This document shows, in pieces, positions 9,997-23,666 of a DNA stretch of 64,000 nucleotides. A program made the position numbers and the translations under genes. Each line of letters starts with the position of its first letter. Within the stretch, counting starts at the first letter, position 1. A model generated the notes under the pieces. The model was not told the origin of the DNA and ran no database searches. It worked only from the letters and a program-made list of their open reading frames with translations. This DNA is from Setophaga petechia (taxonomy: Eukaryota > Chordata > Aves > Passeriformes > Parulidae), in the NCBI GenBank assembly GCA_024362935.1, contig JANCRA010000011.1, positions 8,549,501 through 8,613,500 of the forward strand, read 5' to 3'.

Positions 9997-12900
9997 TTTT
10001 ATAAAAGAACTGAGGGAATCAGAGCCCTAACTATACTCCTGACCTCTCAGAAAGTACATGGAAATTTTCACTGCTGTGCTTCTGTTTCGATCCTGACTGT
10101 CTTCATCAATTAACACGTTTTTGTGTGTGAAACTGAGTGTATAGCATTGGAAACAAGCAGACAAGAAGTGCCATTCTCAGTTGGATCCAGTATCCCTCTG
10201 TCCTATTACTCGGCATCTAACAGTAGTAGGTGATGTTTAGGCAGATCCCCAGATCCTGTTCCCTCTCTGTGGTCCCATTCCCTTGGGCTCTCCAGCATTC
10301 AGAATTGGTGCATTTGGAAGAGTATTGCCCTAAAGAGTATTCTTTAGTATCCATGGAAAATCTGTCTCACAGTCTTAAGAAGCAAGTAATTCACAAGAAG
10401 TTTTTTACAAACTAAAATATCGTCACTGGCAACCTCAGTGGTGACAAAAGTGCCAAAGCCTAACTTGGGATGCCTTCAGTTGGGTGCTTCTGCCTTCCAC
10501 AGAGACTCTAAGCAATCCTACTATCATGTGCATGCAGCAGTAGCTGCACATGCTCTGTATTTGAGATCCAGCAGTCACATCTCAGACACATCAGATGAAT
10601 TACACCTGTTGCTCTCTATCGATTATTGGAATGGTTGGCAGATATATTTGTCTACACAGTAGATGACTGAATGTGGATCAGATAAATTCCCACTTGCTAA
10701 GCTTAGATGTAAACTCCCACGCTAGGAAAAAATTGGTCTGAAAGCTGGATGAATTGCCCTCTTCACTCAGATGGGTTTTGGTAACATCATCTTGCTGATT
10801 TTATGGAACTGGTATTGCTGTGCCTACATGAATGTGTCCTGTTTGTAAAGTGCTTCACAATACTGGCAGTTCCAACAAACATGAAAGTCACTTAAAGCTT
10901 TTTTGAAAATGTAGAATAAAGTTTTGGTGTTTTGAATCCCTGAAGGTGAGTGTTGCCAAAGAGTTCAAAAGCATTTTTTCCTGTTTTTACTAGCATTTAT
11001 GGCCCATGCAATAAAAATTTATAATTACTGGAAAGATTCAAGGAAGGCAGGAAAAAACCCTCTCCTTTTTATGCCTTTGTGAAGTTGCTTTTCTGTGTTG
11101 TGTAAAAAGAACCTGTTTTATTTAAAAGCTTCTCTTTTTCTTCATTCACATTCTTTAAAAGCTTTTCTGTATTGTAATTTTAAAAATGAATGTGGTTCTA
11201 TTCAAATAAAAGTTTACTCTTAATGGCATTTATGCTTCATGTGATAGAGGACCTTCATTTAGTTAGTTATACATAGGCAGTCAGCAGTGTTATGAACTGT
11301 TTCTTTTTTACTAAGCAGTATGCAGATCTCTGGCATATTCCACAAAGGAAAGGGTGGGTTATTTTAAAGCCTTTATTTGATTTGATCATAAAGCATGGGT
11401 ACTAGCCTAGTGTTTTATGACATGCTCAAGTATGATTAATAATTTTAACTATGCTGGTTCCCCCATAAGATCAATATTATAGAATTTTTCCAGTCACCAT
11501 TTCAATGTATTTTAATTGAAATTGATTTCCTATAAAATAATAAATTGAAGCCTATTAACAATGGTCTTATGGTCCTTGACATTCAAGTTGTGACTTCTAA
11601 CAAAATTCTGAACAGATTTTAAAAAACACATTATTTACCTCCACAGAGCATTTTTTGCTGTTAATTCCAGTAGATGACAGCATAAATACAGCAGCCTTAA
11701 TTTGAAACAGGAATGTGAATGAAAATGTGGCTGAGAATTGTTGTTTTTAAAACAACTTATTTCTCCATCAGTAAAAGTGCATGCCAGTCACATGAATTAT
11801 TAGAAGTTACCTATACAAAGAAAAGATACATTGAGAAAATCTGCAGTGAGCAGCTCTGTAAGAACTTCTGTTTTTCCAGAGGTATCACCTGGAGGGCATT
11901 GAGTCAATCTTTGATTATTTTTCTCAGGGTCAGAGTGATAAGTTGAGTTTTAGGCAGTTTGTACTTGGTGGTACCACAGTTCTGAAGCTTCTCAATCCCA
12001 CTAAATTTTCATCCACATCTTAGAGTTTATTCTTGGTAAAGTTTATCCACATTGTTGGAATAGTTTGTTTATGTACATTTGGCTTATCAGTGGCTTCCAC
12101 CTGAAGACAACCAGATTAGAAAATACTCAGGGTCAGGATTGGCACAGTGTGTTATATCCAGCCAGCCTGGTATAACATGTCAGGACTCTGGCTTGGCATA
12201 CTCGTTCAGCTACACAAGAAGGCCGGATCTCTTTCCTCAGGAACTGTAGAAATAAACAAGTTAGAGACTTTTGTATGTGAGCAAGAAGACATGTCAAGGT
12301 TCCCTTGCAAGCTTGAGCACAGTCTGAAGGCATGTACATTGCCATGGTCTTGGAGTTTGGAGTCCTCTCCACTAGAGAGAGGATTCACATCTTCCCAGTC
12401 CATTTGTCTGGCACACCCAGCTGCCATCAGCTGGCAAATTCATGAAATGAGATGGAGTTGAAGCAGCTCCAGCACCTGGACATGGAAACAAGTAATTTTG
12501 TCATATTCTTTCTTTAGTGAGACCAGTTAAGAGGTTTACTTCTGGTAGCATCAGTCAGCAGACTCTTGCTTTTCCACATTAAAAGTGCACTGTTGTGTAG
12601 GACTTTCAGGAGCTGGATTTTGAGAGAAAGATCTTAAAGAAAAAAGGTCTTGCACTGCAAAAGGAGGAGATTCTTACAGATTTTGCCTTCTTCAGTGATG
12701 CAAAGCTTCTGTTCTTAAAGTTTATTCTCCAAAGTCCTCTAAGTCCACCAAAGTCCTGTGGTTTTTGTTTTCTTTCCGCTTTGGCATATGTCAGAGGTAG
12801 AGGTGGGGAGAGAATGGTGATCACATTTCCTTCATTCTTTCAAGTGTTAGGTAATTCCAGTCTTTCTTAGGAATAAAGAGGAAAGCCTTCTTTCTTACTC

Positions 12901-15900
12901 TATGTCTTTTGGTTTTCATTCCTTTAAGAACTCCTGAGGAACTGAGGATTGTTGTTAAAGTTGGACCAAGAAATTAATATCTCCTGCTCTAGTTTTATTT
13001 TATTTATTTTCCCGTAGTCTAAATGTTTAGAGGACTGGTTAGACTACAGTTGTCTGGTTAAGACTTTCTTTACAAAGTGTAGCTATGTGAAACACTTTTC
13101 AGCAGTTCCCTGTAATTTTCTGTCATAGGATGCCAGGATAGTCCAGCTGTATTTTATGAGTATTTAAAGAATGTTGGATGGTGGAAGGAGCAATCATCTT
13201 AGATAATGGAACAGCTTTTAAAAGTATCAGGCAATTAAGGATGCAGATAAACCTTTGAAAATTCCCTACAGTGATCACTCCCAGTATCACAACAGTTACA
13301 ATTCTCAGTCTAAACTTGAAAGACTTGGAAGCAAACAAACTGTATTTCAGATGAAAGAGTTAGGAAAGAGTAAGGGAAGGATACTTCTACCTGTAAAGCT
13401 CCACTGATAAATCAGTTGTCACCTGGGTAGGTTCTGACTGGATCTTTCTCTAGATTCCAGAGCTGCTTTAATGCCCATCTGCCTGGCTCCCATCCATTCT
13501 GTTACAGCAGTTGACTGTGACACTAACTATTGACAGTGTTGACTTTTGTATGTCTCTGCTTAAACCTGGGAAGTTCTGAGGGCCATCAAAAGGCAGCTAG
13601 CCCTCACAGCCCATCAAGGTAATGAATGTCTTTTTGCTAGAATGGATCTTCATACATTGAGACACCTTTGAGCTTTTTTGTCTTTTTCTAGAAGTGTTTC
13701 CTTTAGGTGTGAAGGTTTATCTCAGATTGCATAATAAAAATTGTGGTTTATTTTCTTCTAATCCTAATAAGCTCTTTTCCAGTGAATTGTTATTTTTTAC
13801 TGATATTTGCTTGCTAGATTTGTTTGTTGGTAAGTTTTCTCTCTCCCTTCTTAAATATCAGCTGCTGTGATAGGCACTAAAATGTGTGACTGTTGCTTTG
13901 TCAGCAACTCATGTTTTCCTCTATTATACTGTTACTGCTGTTCTTGACAACTTTTTAGTTCTGTCTAGGAATGGAAATGTCACTGTGGGAATTTTACTTT
14001 ACTTCTACATGGCTTAGCTGATTACAGGATAATCTGGTGTGAGAATATGTGTTTTAGAGATTTCTTTACAATTTTCTTTTGATCCAGATGCTCAGAACCC
14101 AGGCTATTTAAGTGAGGAAGGAAAATAGATGCTGGGACAAGAAGAAAACTCCTTTTATCAGGGATGTCTCTAGAAATTAGGAGCACCTGAAAATAGTATC
14201 TTCCTTAAGTTTCTACTGCTTATAATTAATTTGACTAGAGTCTTTGGGAAGTCTTTAACTGACTTAAAACTGACCCTTACTCTTTGTGCATTTATTCTGT
14301 ACCAATTCTAACACAGTAAACAAATAGCAAGAGTAGCTTCTCTAGTAAGAAGAATCTAAATTTATGTCTACCACCAGCTATGATTTGGTTTTATCCCAGT
14401 TGTCTCCCTTTGAAAATTGGAGACCTCAACTTTGCTCTTGGTTCTGTGTGGGCAAATGAAAGAGTAATGCTCCATTGATTGTAGAGAAATTGAAGCTAGT
14501 GAAAATGAGAACAGGATCAACCCCATTTTTCCTCTACAGCATGAGACTGTAAAGCCCATTCAAATCAATGAAGGGTACCAATGACTTTGTTGACCTTTGG
14601 AACAAATCCATAAACCTTTTCATAACTTAAAACCACAGATACAGAAACATAAGGGTTCTACTTTCTAACCCAGCATAGGTCTTTGTCAAATTGGAAAATA
14701 CAATTTCTTGCCAGTTTTACTGTATCAAAAATGCAGTTTTGATATTTTATTATATTTAGAAGTTTTTTCTTAACTATATAAGACATATTTTCACTTGGTC
14801 TCAAAAACTCCTTTGACGATGTGCACTGCCTATGTTATTTGCAATCCTAATTTCATAATCACTGCTGGAAATGAAAGTAAAAGCTGCACTTTTATCTTAT
14901 ACTTTATAGTCATTCCCAATGTTAAAATGCCATAATCAAAGATAGGAACTATTATACTGTTGTTTAGCTTAAGCAGTTTGAAGAGTCTTTGTCACATCTT
15001 GCCTGATCCAGCTAAAACTTTAGTGTCCAGTTGAACTCATTGTTCCCATTCCTCAAATAATCAACAAAGAACAAAACCCACCCCCAGAGATAATCTGTGT
15101 CCCTTCTAAAACCAGTGCTGTGATAGGTGCAATATATTGCCCTCTGGAACTTCCCGCCTCTGTAAGATGGAGGAACTGCCATTTAATTCAGGACACTTCA
15201 ATTTAATAGAGGAAAAGCAGGCAGTAGCTTCTCCTACTTTATGCTTTTCAGAATCCAGAGTGTAACAAAGTGATGTTCCCACTGCTAATTTGGCAGCAAA
15301 CTTGCACTGCCTTAGTATAGTAATTTTATTTCTTTATCTGTATCTGTTAGCAAAATCTGGTTATGCTATACCTTTAAATTGCACTTTTTTCTGAAAGTGA
15401 TAACATCATCTTTCATATTCTATTACTTTTTATTAACTTTTTTTTTAAATAAAGCCTAATTACTATTCACTGGTAGTAGAATTAAAGCAACACTTAGGTG
15501 TTCATAAGTGAGCATTTAAGGAGTTGCACATTCTGGGTTAAGGGTTTTGGGGGTTTTTTCAGTTGTTATTTAAATAATTCTTTAGTCAGAAGCAGACATG
15601 AATGCATTTTATATATTGTCTTGGGATAGGTTTATAACTTACCTTCACTTCAGCAATTTTTCTCAGACATGAATGCTTTAATAAATACAGTTAGACAGAT
15701 CTTAGTCCTCTGAGTTCTTTCGTCTGGATATGGTTGAGCCTGATATAAATATTAAATAAGGGGTTTTTTGTTTGTTTGTGGATTTGTTGCCTCTGTGGAG
15801 CTGATCCAGTCTTAGACAGGAAGGCCAGGACCAGGCTGAGAGCCCCATATGGAATGCCCACTAGGAACTGAACTTTTACCTTATCTTCAGAAAACTTACC

Positions 15901-18900
15901 GAAAACAACTTCTGTTTCATATGATTAATTAGGACACAGTTTCAATTAAATAGAAAAGCCAGTAAAACCTATCAAAAATGGGATAGTGATACAGAAGGGT
16001 GACTGAAAAAAACCAAGCTTCTTCGTATGTCTTTTGTTTGGGCTTTCTTTGTCCCCTTTAAAGCTCTCTTGCATTCTCGTGCAGCTCATTCTTTTTATTG
16101 AATACTAAAGCCTTTACCATCTGCCAAAAGGTTTTATTTTGGGGTTTCCTCTTATGTGGGAGGGTGATTTCCTCCTTCCCTTCATGCTAGTTTCATTGCT
16201 ATCTTTAGGACTCGGAGCCTACTGGAGACCTTCCTGTCTCCTTTTTATGACACAGTCTCCTCCTTCCGTGCTGCAAGTTCCTGCTCCCAGGGGCAGAGAA
16301 GAAAACAAGAGCTGAAGCTGTCTTTGAGCTGCCTGGCTGATGCCAACAGCTTTTGTCTTAAACACAGGAGTCCAGTTCATGGAGTGCCGGGCTGCAGGGA
16401 CTCCTCACCCACGTTCCTGGGCTGGGTGTTTTTAGGAATAGTCCTGTGCAAAGGCCATGTGCAACCTCCCTGTGCTTTGGCTGCAGAGTGCAGTGGCTTC
16501 TGAAAAAGGGTGCTGTAATCTGTAGCATTTGCTCTAAAAGCAGTTTATCCCTCTCTATTTGTTAGTCTTTTACCTCAGCACATTAATCCAACCTGTTCTG
16601 CCATTGTTAAGACATCTATAGCCAGAACCCTGTAGTTTCTTCCTCTTATGGGAACTTTAGATGTTTATTTTTTCTATGAACGTATTGATTTCCTATCTTT
16701 ACCTTCCTTGTGCTGCAGAGAAAAAGAAGTGAAATTGAAGGTATTATGTTTGCAGAGGGATAGAATTACATCTTTCTTTTTTTTTTTTTAATTTCTGAGA
16801 GCAAAATAAAGCAGATGGCAGTGTGGGTTTTTCAGCATAGCTCTCAAGGCTGCAGGGAATACATACAGCTGTAGTGGGGTGTGAGTATCCAGGTGTTGAG
16901 CCATGAGAACAGGAGAGGAAGGCTGTGAGCCCTGGTCATGTAGCTCCATTTAAACCTTTGCTGTGGAGCTCTTCAAAGTACCTGCCATCATCTCTCCTTG
17001 AAGGAGATGCTACATGGGAGAAGCAAAGGCTCCTGCCTTTTCTCTTCAGCCTCTGCCTGCTGGGAATGAGAACAGTCTCTGTCTGAGGATTGTGCAGTCC
17101 TGTTGCTGCTGTCCTAATTTGCTGTACAGCTGAGCCTGTGACTGGAGGCAGTGTGAATGTGGAAGGCACAGGGAGTTGTGCTGGGTGTCAGATCACCTCC
17201 TGAGGGCTCTGCCAGGATCCATATCAGCCAAATTATGCCTCTTTTTGAGTGCATTTCTGGCACTCCTTTTTTGATATTTTAGCTAGTCACTGGCATTACA
17301 CCAAGCAGCATGTCAGGTAGTAATAAGAATGTAATATAATTTTATTTGTGATTAACTCATCTCTTGGGCTCTGAGATGTTCTAATCTCTGTCCTTCCATC
17401 ATCACCCAGGTTTCTTTGGAGCTCTGTCGTTTGGTTTATTTACTCTCCCTCTGTAACTGAAAACTTTATACTGTTGATCACCATGAAAAATTTTCGGTGC
17501 TTAAAAATAAATGATCCATTTTCCATCCCTTCAGTGTATCTAGTTTTTCTGACTGCAGGAATCTAATACAAGGTTGAAATGTGGATGAGGAGGATGAGGG
17601 TGACCCAGGGTGTTACCTAAATGCCTGATCTACAGATAAAAAGCAGTGCTGGGATTTCTGTTCAGGAAAGTACCAGAAAAACTGCCTAGTTCTTAGACCT
17701 GCCTATTTTAATGACATTCAGTTCCAAACTCCAGGTACAGCATTACACAGAGAGGTCAGTGGTGCCCATTTCTAACAGCAGAATGGTGCAACATAACAGC
17801 CTGAGATGACATTCTCCTGGAAAATAAGAGGGCTGTGTGAAAAACTTTCAAGCAGGAGACACATGTATCTCGTCATTTAGAAAGCAAGGCTTTGTGCTTC
17901 TGATTAAATGCACATTTCCATGTTCTCCCTGTCACAGATGCACACACATGCACATACTCTAATTGGATAAAACTGTAAACAGTAAATTAAGGATATGATT
18001 AAAAATTAAACAGCCACTGCAGAGACCATCAGTAGTAAATGCTTATTAACTTACACATAACAGCATGCTGGTGTGATAGCTTCAAATTGCCTGCTGAAAC
18101 TGATTTGCAGCAAATAAGGCCAGCTTTCTAAAAGATATTTCTGGGTTTCAGTAATCAGACCCTCAGCTCGGATTGCTTGGATTTTTTCCTTCACAATTTT
18201 TGCCAGCCTTTTTTAAGCAATTGATAATGTGCCTGACTTTCTTTAACTACAGTGGGTGATGTACTTAATCCTTTGCTTCTGCTGCTTGGTGGAATGAGTC
18301 AGTATGGGTCTGATCCAGCTTTGTCCTCTCTCATGCATTGCAAGACTTCTGTGCTTTGGCTGTGGTTTTATAGGGCTTCACCAGAGCCTCTGTCCATTCT
18401 AGAACCCACCTTGCTGGCTGTTTATGTGCATGCTGCATGATGAGCTGGAGGGCAAAGTGGTTTTATACAAATTCACTTGCCCTTCTGTACTAGTTGGAAA
18501 ACAAAACACTGGGAGATTCCAAGTAAGAACTACAGTTAAGTAGGAAAATTAAAATAAAGGCAGAAAACACTGGCTTAAACTGACAGACTCAGGATACAAC
18601 CTGACACCCTGTTTGTCAGGGTGATAGTAGCTGTCCAACTAAATGATGGCTGCAGGCCTGTTGAAGTGATAGATGTGGTTCGGTTGAAGCAGTGATTCTT
18701 TAGAAGGTCTGGTCTTCCTCTGAAGATTCACTGGTGGTTATGTAGCACTTTTGCTCTGGGAATCCAGTCGGTAAGGCTGCTCATGGTGTTCCAAGCCATA
18801 GATTGTAACCAGGTAGGAATGCTTGGTTCCTCCTCCTGGGCAGAGCATCTCACAATGGGATGATGTAATTTCTTGAGTCATGCAGTAAGACCCAATGGCC

Positions 18901-21900
18901 CATTAACAGAAGATACCCTTCAATAGAGTTATCAGGGATAGGTCACGGAAGAGATAAAGAACACTGGCCCTGTTAAAACCTGGTTTTAACAGCTTATGAA
19001 GATGATGATAGAATACATATGTTTGGTTACATCTGACATTGTAACTAAGACACCATCCAAGTGCCACATCCACGCGTGCACACCTGGGATCTCCAGAGCA
19101 GCTCCACCTGGCAATGCATGGCAGAGGCTGCAGTTTCTGGAAGGGGCATCCTTCCAGCTCCATGGGCCCTTTCCATCTCATCTCAAACATCTGTGGCCTG
19201 CTCTTGTGTGTCCTGCATGTGGAGTCCGTTGTGTTGGACAACAGGTTGTTTGGCTGCCCTACTTTGTGAGAATTAGCATGTTTCCAGCCAGAGCAAGGGA
19301 TTCTCATGAGACTTTTTACAGCCTTTGTCAAACACTAGCAGCTCAATGCTAGCTTTAAGTGTTTAGGGGAAAGTTGAAACAAGGTTTAAAAACCTTTTAA
19401 AATTGGGACTAATCTGGAGGGGCAGAGAAAAGCAAAATCTTTTCCAGTGAGCTGTGACTTCTTGGTTATTTGCTTTTCAGGTGGGTTCTGTAATATGGAT
19501 ATTTAACCAGTATATGGCATAAAGGAGCCTTTGCATACTTATTTCTTACATTCATATGGCCAAAACTGAGGGCTGCTCTCTCCAGAAAGCAGCTGAACTT
19601 TTTGTGTTGTATCTGGGGCTCCTGTGTTCATTTAGGCTGGAGACCTACTTCCCTCTTTTTTCCTGCCAGTCAAAATCAAGAAATGAATGGGTGTTTCTTG
19701 AGTGAAAGATAATTATAGTCTGCCCAGTATCAGAGGGTTGTATATATCCTGTAAAAAAACCCTTTAATTCTACCTTCCTATAAGAAAGTAGCACATCCCC
19801 TGAATCACTGCCAAACCCCTTGAATGTGGCTGCAGCTGGCTGAAAGAAGACTTTTGTTAAAGCACCGCTGGAAGATGATTTCTGTCATTAACACCTCAGC
19901 CCTCTCAACTGTTTCTGTTCTTGTTCTGCTCCAGCTGGTGTGGTCCATATTGGAGCCATGCAGTGGGTGGCTCTTTGGTAGCTGCCAGAGTTTTAGCTCA
20001 GCATTGGCTGCAGACACACTCTGGTGAGCTGGGCAAATGATGGCACACGCTGGAGCAGCTGCTGTCTGCTCAGGGTTACCTTCAGTTGTTTAGACTACTG
20101 ACTGTGTTTTGAGGATATACAGGCTGCCCTGACAGTAAATTTACAGTGTGTCTGCAAGTAGAAGGAAAATAGTGTGAGAAGGGATGCTGTGGCTCTGAAA
20201 TAGGGGAGGACACAAAGGGTGCACACCAGGTCTGAGATGCAGAGTGAGGTGCCTGCAGCTGCAGGGCGCCACAGCAGGAGCCAGGATCCTGGGTGAGGTA
20301 GGTTCAGTATTGGCTTCACTCCCGGGTTTTGCTTCTTCACTTTGCAAGGCCTTTCCAGTATAGTTACATCCTTGTCCCAGCACCCAATTCTCACAAGGGA
20401 GAGCAAGCCACAGGTATACAATGTGCCCAGGTGGAACACAGAGAGCACGATTGGAAACCCACTGGCCTAGGCTGGTGGAGCTGAACTGCTGTCAGCAGCA
20501 GAGGGAAACCTCTCCAGAATGGTCTCAAGTGTACAGAATACCACAGGGAGCCATCCTTTTTCTTCTCCATGTCCTGAAGAACAGATGGATCTGACATGTT
20601 TATTGCCGTAAGCTGTCTTGTTTTATCAGCACATCAGATCTAGGTACTTGACAGATGTGCCAAACAGAAAATAAAATCCATCCATGCCCAGAGTTATGTA
20701 TTTTAGCATCTGTGTTTTCTATTCTGAACTGTTCTCTTTATTGTCCAATTCAGCCTGTGCAAAATTAGGAGGAATTTTCATTTATAATCAAGGGAAGGTA
20801 GAGACAAATAAACTATTAGAAGTACACACCAATTTGTGAGCTTTAAAAGCATTGTTTGGCACATTCAGCTTTTTGGTTCAGAGCTGCGTCTGAGATAGCA
20901 AAAATGTCAGATTTGATGCAAAGAGGCCAGGTTGAACCATACTTGCAGTAGTGAAGCAAGATGTATATGTTAAAGATTGAATAGCTTGGTATTTTAAAAC
21001 CTGTGTAACAATTGCAAAAACATGAAATACAAGCTTTGTGAAGCCAGCATCATGTTTGCTCAAAAGTTATTTCAATATAGTTCTGAATATTGAAAGATGA
21101 TTTTATTCACAGCTACCCCATTACTTTTTCTTGCCCTCAGCATGCACTTGGATTCTTTGGGGGATGAGGAAGCAAGTGCTTCTCTGTCTTTTTTCACAGC
21201 AAGTTCTCTGTCATGGGTTAGTTTTTTTCTTCCTCTTCAAAAAAAAAAAAAGGGACTAAAAATTGTGTTAATGTGCTGTGGTATTTCCAACAGTTGCAAA
21301 CCATGCAGTGCAAAGTGGGTATGGAATATTTAATGTGATTTTAAATTAAAACTGTGCTACATATTTACTTTTTTAAGGAAAGGTACATTGGATTTTTTTG
21401 AACTTCAGACAGCAGAGTGAAGTTAGATCATACAGGTTCTTGTAATTACTGAAATTTCTATTTATCCATGTGTAGCAGTGGCTGCTGCTGAAACACAACG
21501 GAAGTCAGACAGCAGGCTTGGTGAAAGGCACTGGTTAAACAACTGTTGTTGGAGAACTAAACTTTTTCTACTTCTGCAGGTGCAGAGATAATATCTTTTT
21601 CATGTTTGTTCAGCTATTTCAGTTCAGTGACTGGTTCATTCAAAAATAAGAAACCACTTGGGAGGAGAAAAAAAAAGCTGAAAAGCTTGTTTTCCTCTTT
21701 GAGTCTATAAACAAAATCTGTATGGTAGAGGATGAGATCTGCCAGTTCTGTGCTCTTGAGAAATGGGGCAACCAGAACTGACATGCAGCTCACCAAGGTT
21801 TTTTGGTTTCTTCCTTGCTTAATGAGACTGGTTACTTAAAAGTTTAATGATAAGCTTATTTTTGCCTTGATTTTGTAGCTTATTTGGAAAATACTGTTCT

Positions 21901-22204
21901 TCAGCATTTTTATTGGATTTCACTTTTACACTAACATCTATTTTATAACTAGAACTTAACATGAATCCCAAGTTATTAAAAATTTACCTAGAATAATCTA
22001 TCATTGCCCATGTCTAAATATAATGAAACTGTAAGGAATGGAAATCAATCAAAAGTTGTGTGTGGAAGTGCAAATCATATAAATAAATATGTGTGGGTTG
22101 TATTAACTGAATAAAAAATGCCATACATATTTATACATGCTGTCTTTATATCAATAAGCTGAAACATTCACTAACATTTGTTTCCTACTGCCCACAAGCT
22201 TAGG
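9997..22204. other. Long unique intron block (12.2 kb)
   Basis: No coding exon is supported. Open frames reach 142 codons (minus, 18903-19331) and 118 codons (plus, 18996-19352). These overlap on opposite strands and neither shows a domain, so both are rejected. Mononucleotide runs of 13 T (16777-16789) and 13 A (21239-21251) are present. A perfect 23-bp inverted repeat lies at 18970-18992. The 16.2-17.2 kb part is somewhat richer in GC. The stretch at about 17.98-18.14 kb is AT-rich with ATTAA and TTAAT motifs and may be a conserved element. Confidence 0.55.
18970..18992. repeat. Perfect inverted repeat, 11-bp arms
   Basis: CTGTTAAAACC and GGTTTTAACAG flank a single central T, giving a 23-bp odd palindrome with no mismatch. 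With a one-base centre it is more likely a dimeric protein-binding site or cruciform seed than an RNA hairpin. Its function is unknown. Confidence 0.9.
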
Positions 22205-23012
22205 ACAAATCAGTCACAGTCAGCATGGTGTCATGAAAGGAAAGTCCTTCTTGTCAAACCTGATTTCCTTCTAGGCCAGGGTAATCCATCCACCTAGCTG
22301 ATCTAGGAAAGCCAGTAAAAATGTGATTTATTTTTTAAAAGGCAAAGCTTTTGGATACTGTCTCTCACAGGATCCTTGTGGACAAAATGTCCAGCACACA
22401 TCAGAACAGTCATGTGATATCATGAGTGGCTCGTGGGTCAGGCTCAAAGGATTACAAGTGAATTGGGGTCACATCAGACTGTCAACCTGTCACTAGCGGG
22501 GTTCCATGGCACTCCTTCCTTGGCCCTGTGCTCTTCAGCATCTTCGTTAATGACCTGGATGGAGGACTGGAAACAATATCAAGCAAGTTTATTGAAAATA
22601 TTGAATTGGGAGGAGCTGTCAACTCTCTTGAGGGTAGAGAGGCCCTGCAGAGAGACCTTGACAAGTTCAAGCGCTGGGCAATCACCAACTGTGAAGTTTA
22701 ACAAGGGCAAGTGCTGGATTCTGCACCTGGGATGGGGCAGCCCTGGCTGTGTTTGAGAGGCTGGAGAGCAGCAGTAGGGAAAGGGGCCTGGTGTACTGGT
22801 TGATGGAAAGATGAACATGAGCCAGCAGTGCCCTGGCAGCCAGGTGTGCTGACCCTGTCCTGGGGGGCATCAGGCCCAGCATCACCAGCTGGTCAAGGCA
22901 GGGGATTGTCCTGTTCTGCTCTGCTCTCCTCTGCTCTGCTCTGCGCTGGGGTTGCCTCAGCTCAAGTCCTGGCTACAATTTGGTCACCATAATATAAAAA
23001 AGGCATTAAGAT
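22205..23012 (+). mobile_element. CR1 LINE copy A (reverse-transcriptase to C-terminal region)
   Basis: It begins with the CR1 block around CAGTCACAGTCAGCATGGTG (S-Q-H-G-F-x-K-G-K-S-F). It continues through the GGCCCTGTGCTCTTCAGCAT block, then the E-K-x-L-x-V-L-V-D equivalent near 22780, the (CTCTG)n tract at 22911-22946 and the CTGCGCTGGGGTTGCCTCAG block, ending near AAGATGTTGG at about 23012. Stops and frameshifts are numerous. The CTCTG-rich stretch is typical of one common avian CR1 group. The next element restarts at an earlier CR1 coordinate. Confidence 0.92.
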
Positions 23013-23666
23013 GTTGGGTAGTGCTTTGCTGGAAAATACCTTGGGGTCTTGATAAACAACAGCTTAAATACAAACAAGCAGTGTCCTCACTGCAAAGGGC
23101 GACAAGAACTTCCTGGGCTGTACAAGCAGCAGTGTAGTCAGCAGGTCAAGGGAGCTGATCATTCCATTCCATTTGGCACTAACCTGATGGCATCTTGAGC
23201 AGTCTGTGCAGTTCTGTGCTCTGCACAGGAAAGACAATGACAAACTGGAGTGTGTCCATGGAATCGGTCCCCAAGGCAGTCAGGGTCTGGAGCATGGGAT
23301 GAAAGAAAAGAGGGTGAGGGCTGGATTTGTTCAGTCTGAGACAAGGTTCTGGAGGGGGTCTTATATCTGCAGCAGTCTGTTGGGAGAGTGGAAAAAAGGC
23401 AGAACCAGACTCTTCCCAGATGCACACAAGACCAGAACAAGAGGTAATGGACCCAAATTGTAATGCAGAAAATTCTAACTGAATATAAGGTGAGGAGTGA
23501 TGGAACAGTGGAATGGGCCCAGGGAAGGTGTTGATTTCCATCCTTGTAGACGTTTCAAACTCAACTGGACACAGCCCAGTCCAGTCTGCTCTAGCGCTAC
23601 TCCTGCTTGGAGTTGTACTGGAGACCTCCAGAGTCCCTTCCATCCAGCACATTTCTGTGATTGATA
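23013..23666 (+). mobile_element. CR1 LINE copy B (C-terminal region and 3' end)
   Basis: This copy restarts with CTGGAAAATACCTTGGGGTC and the AAACAAGCAGTGTCCTCACT block, the same CR1 segment already passed in copy A at about 22765-22840. It then runs to the 3' end (GTCCCTTCCATCCAGCACAT, ending near TTCTGTGATTG at 23666). The repeated interval shows that copies A and B are separate insertions or a rearranged pair, with one 3' terminus between them. Confidence 0.88.

Noticed and set aside
18903..19352. Overlapping 142-codon (minus) and 118-codon (plus) open frames
   Set aside because: They occupy opposite strands of the same unique DNA with no domain or splice support, so at most one could be real and neither shows a coding signature.
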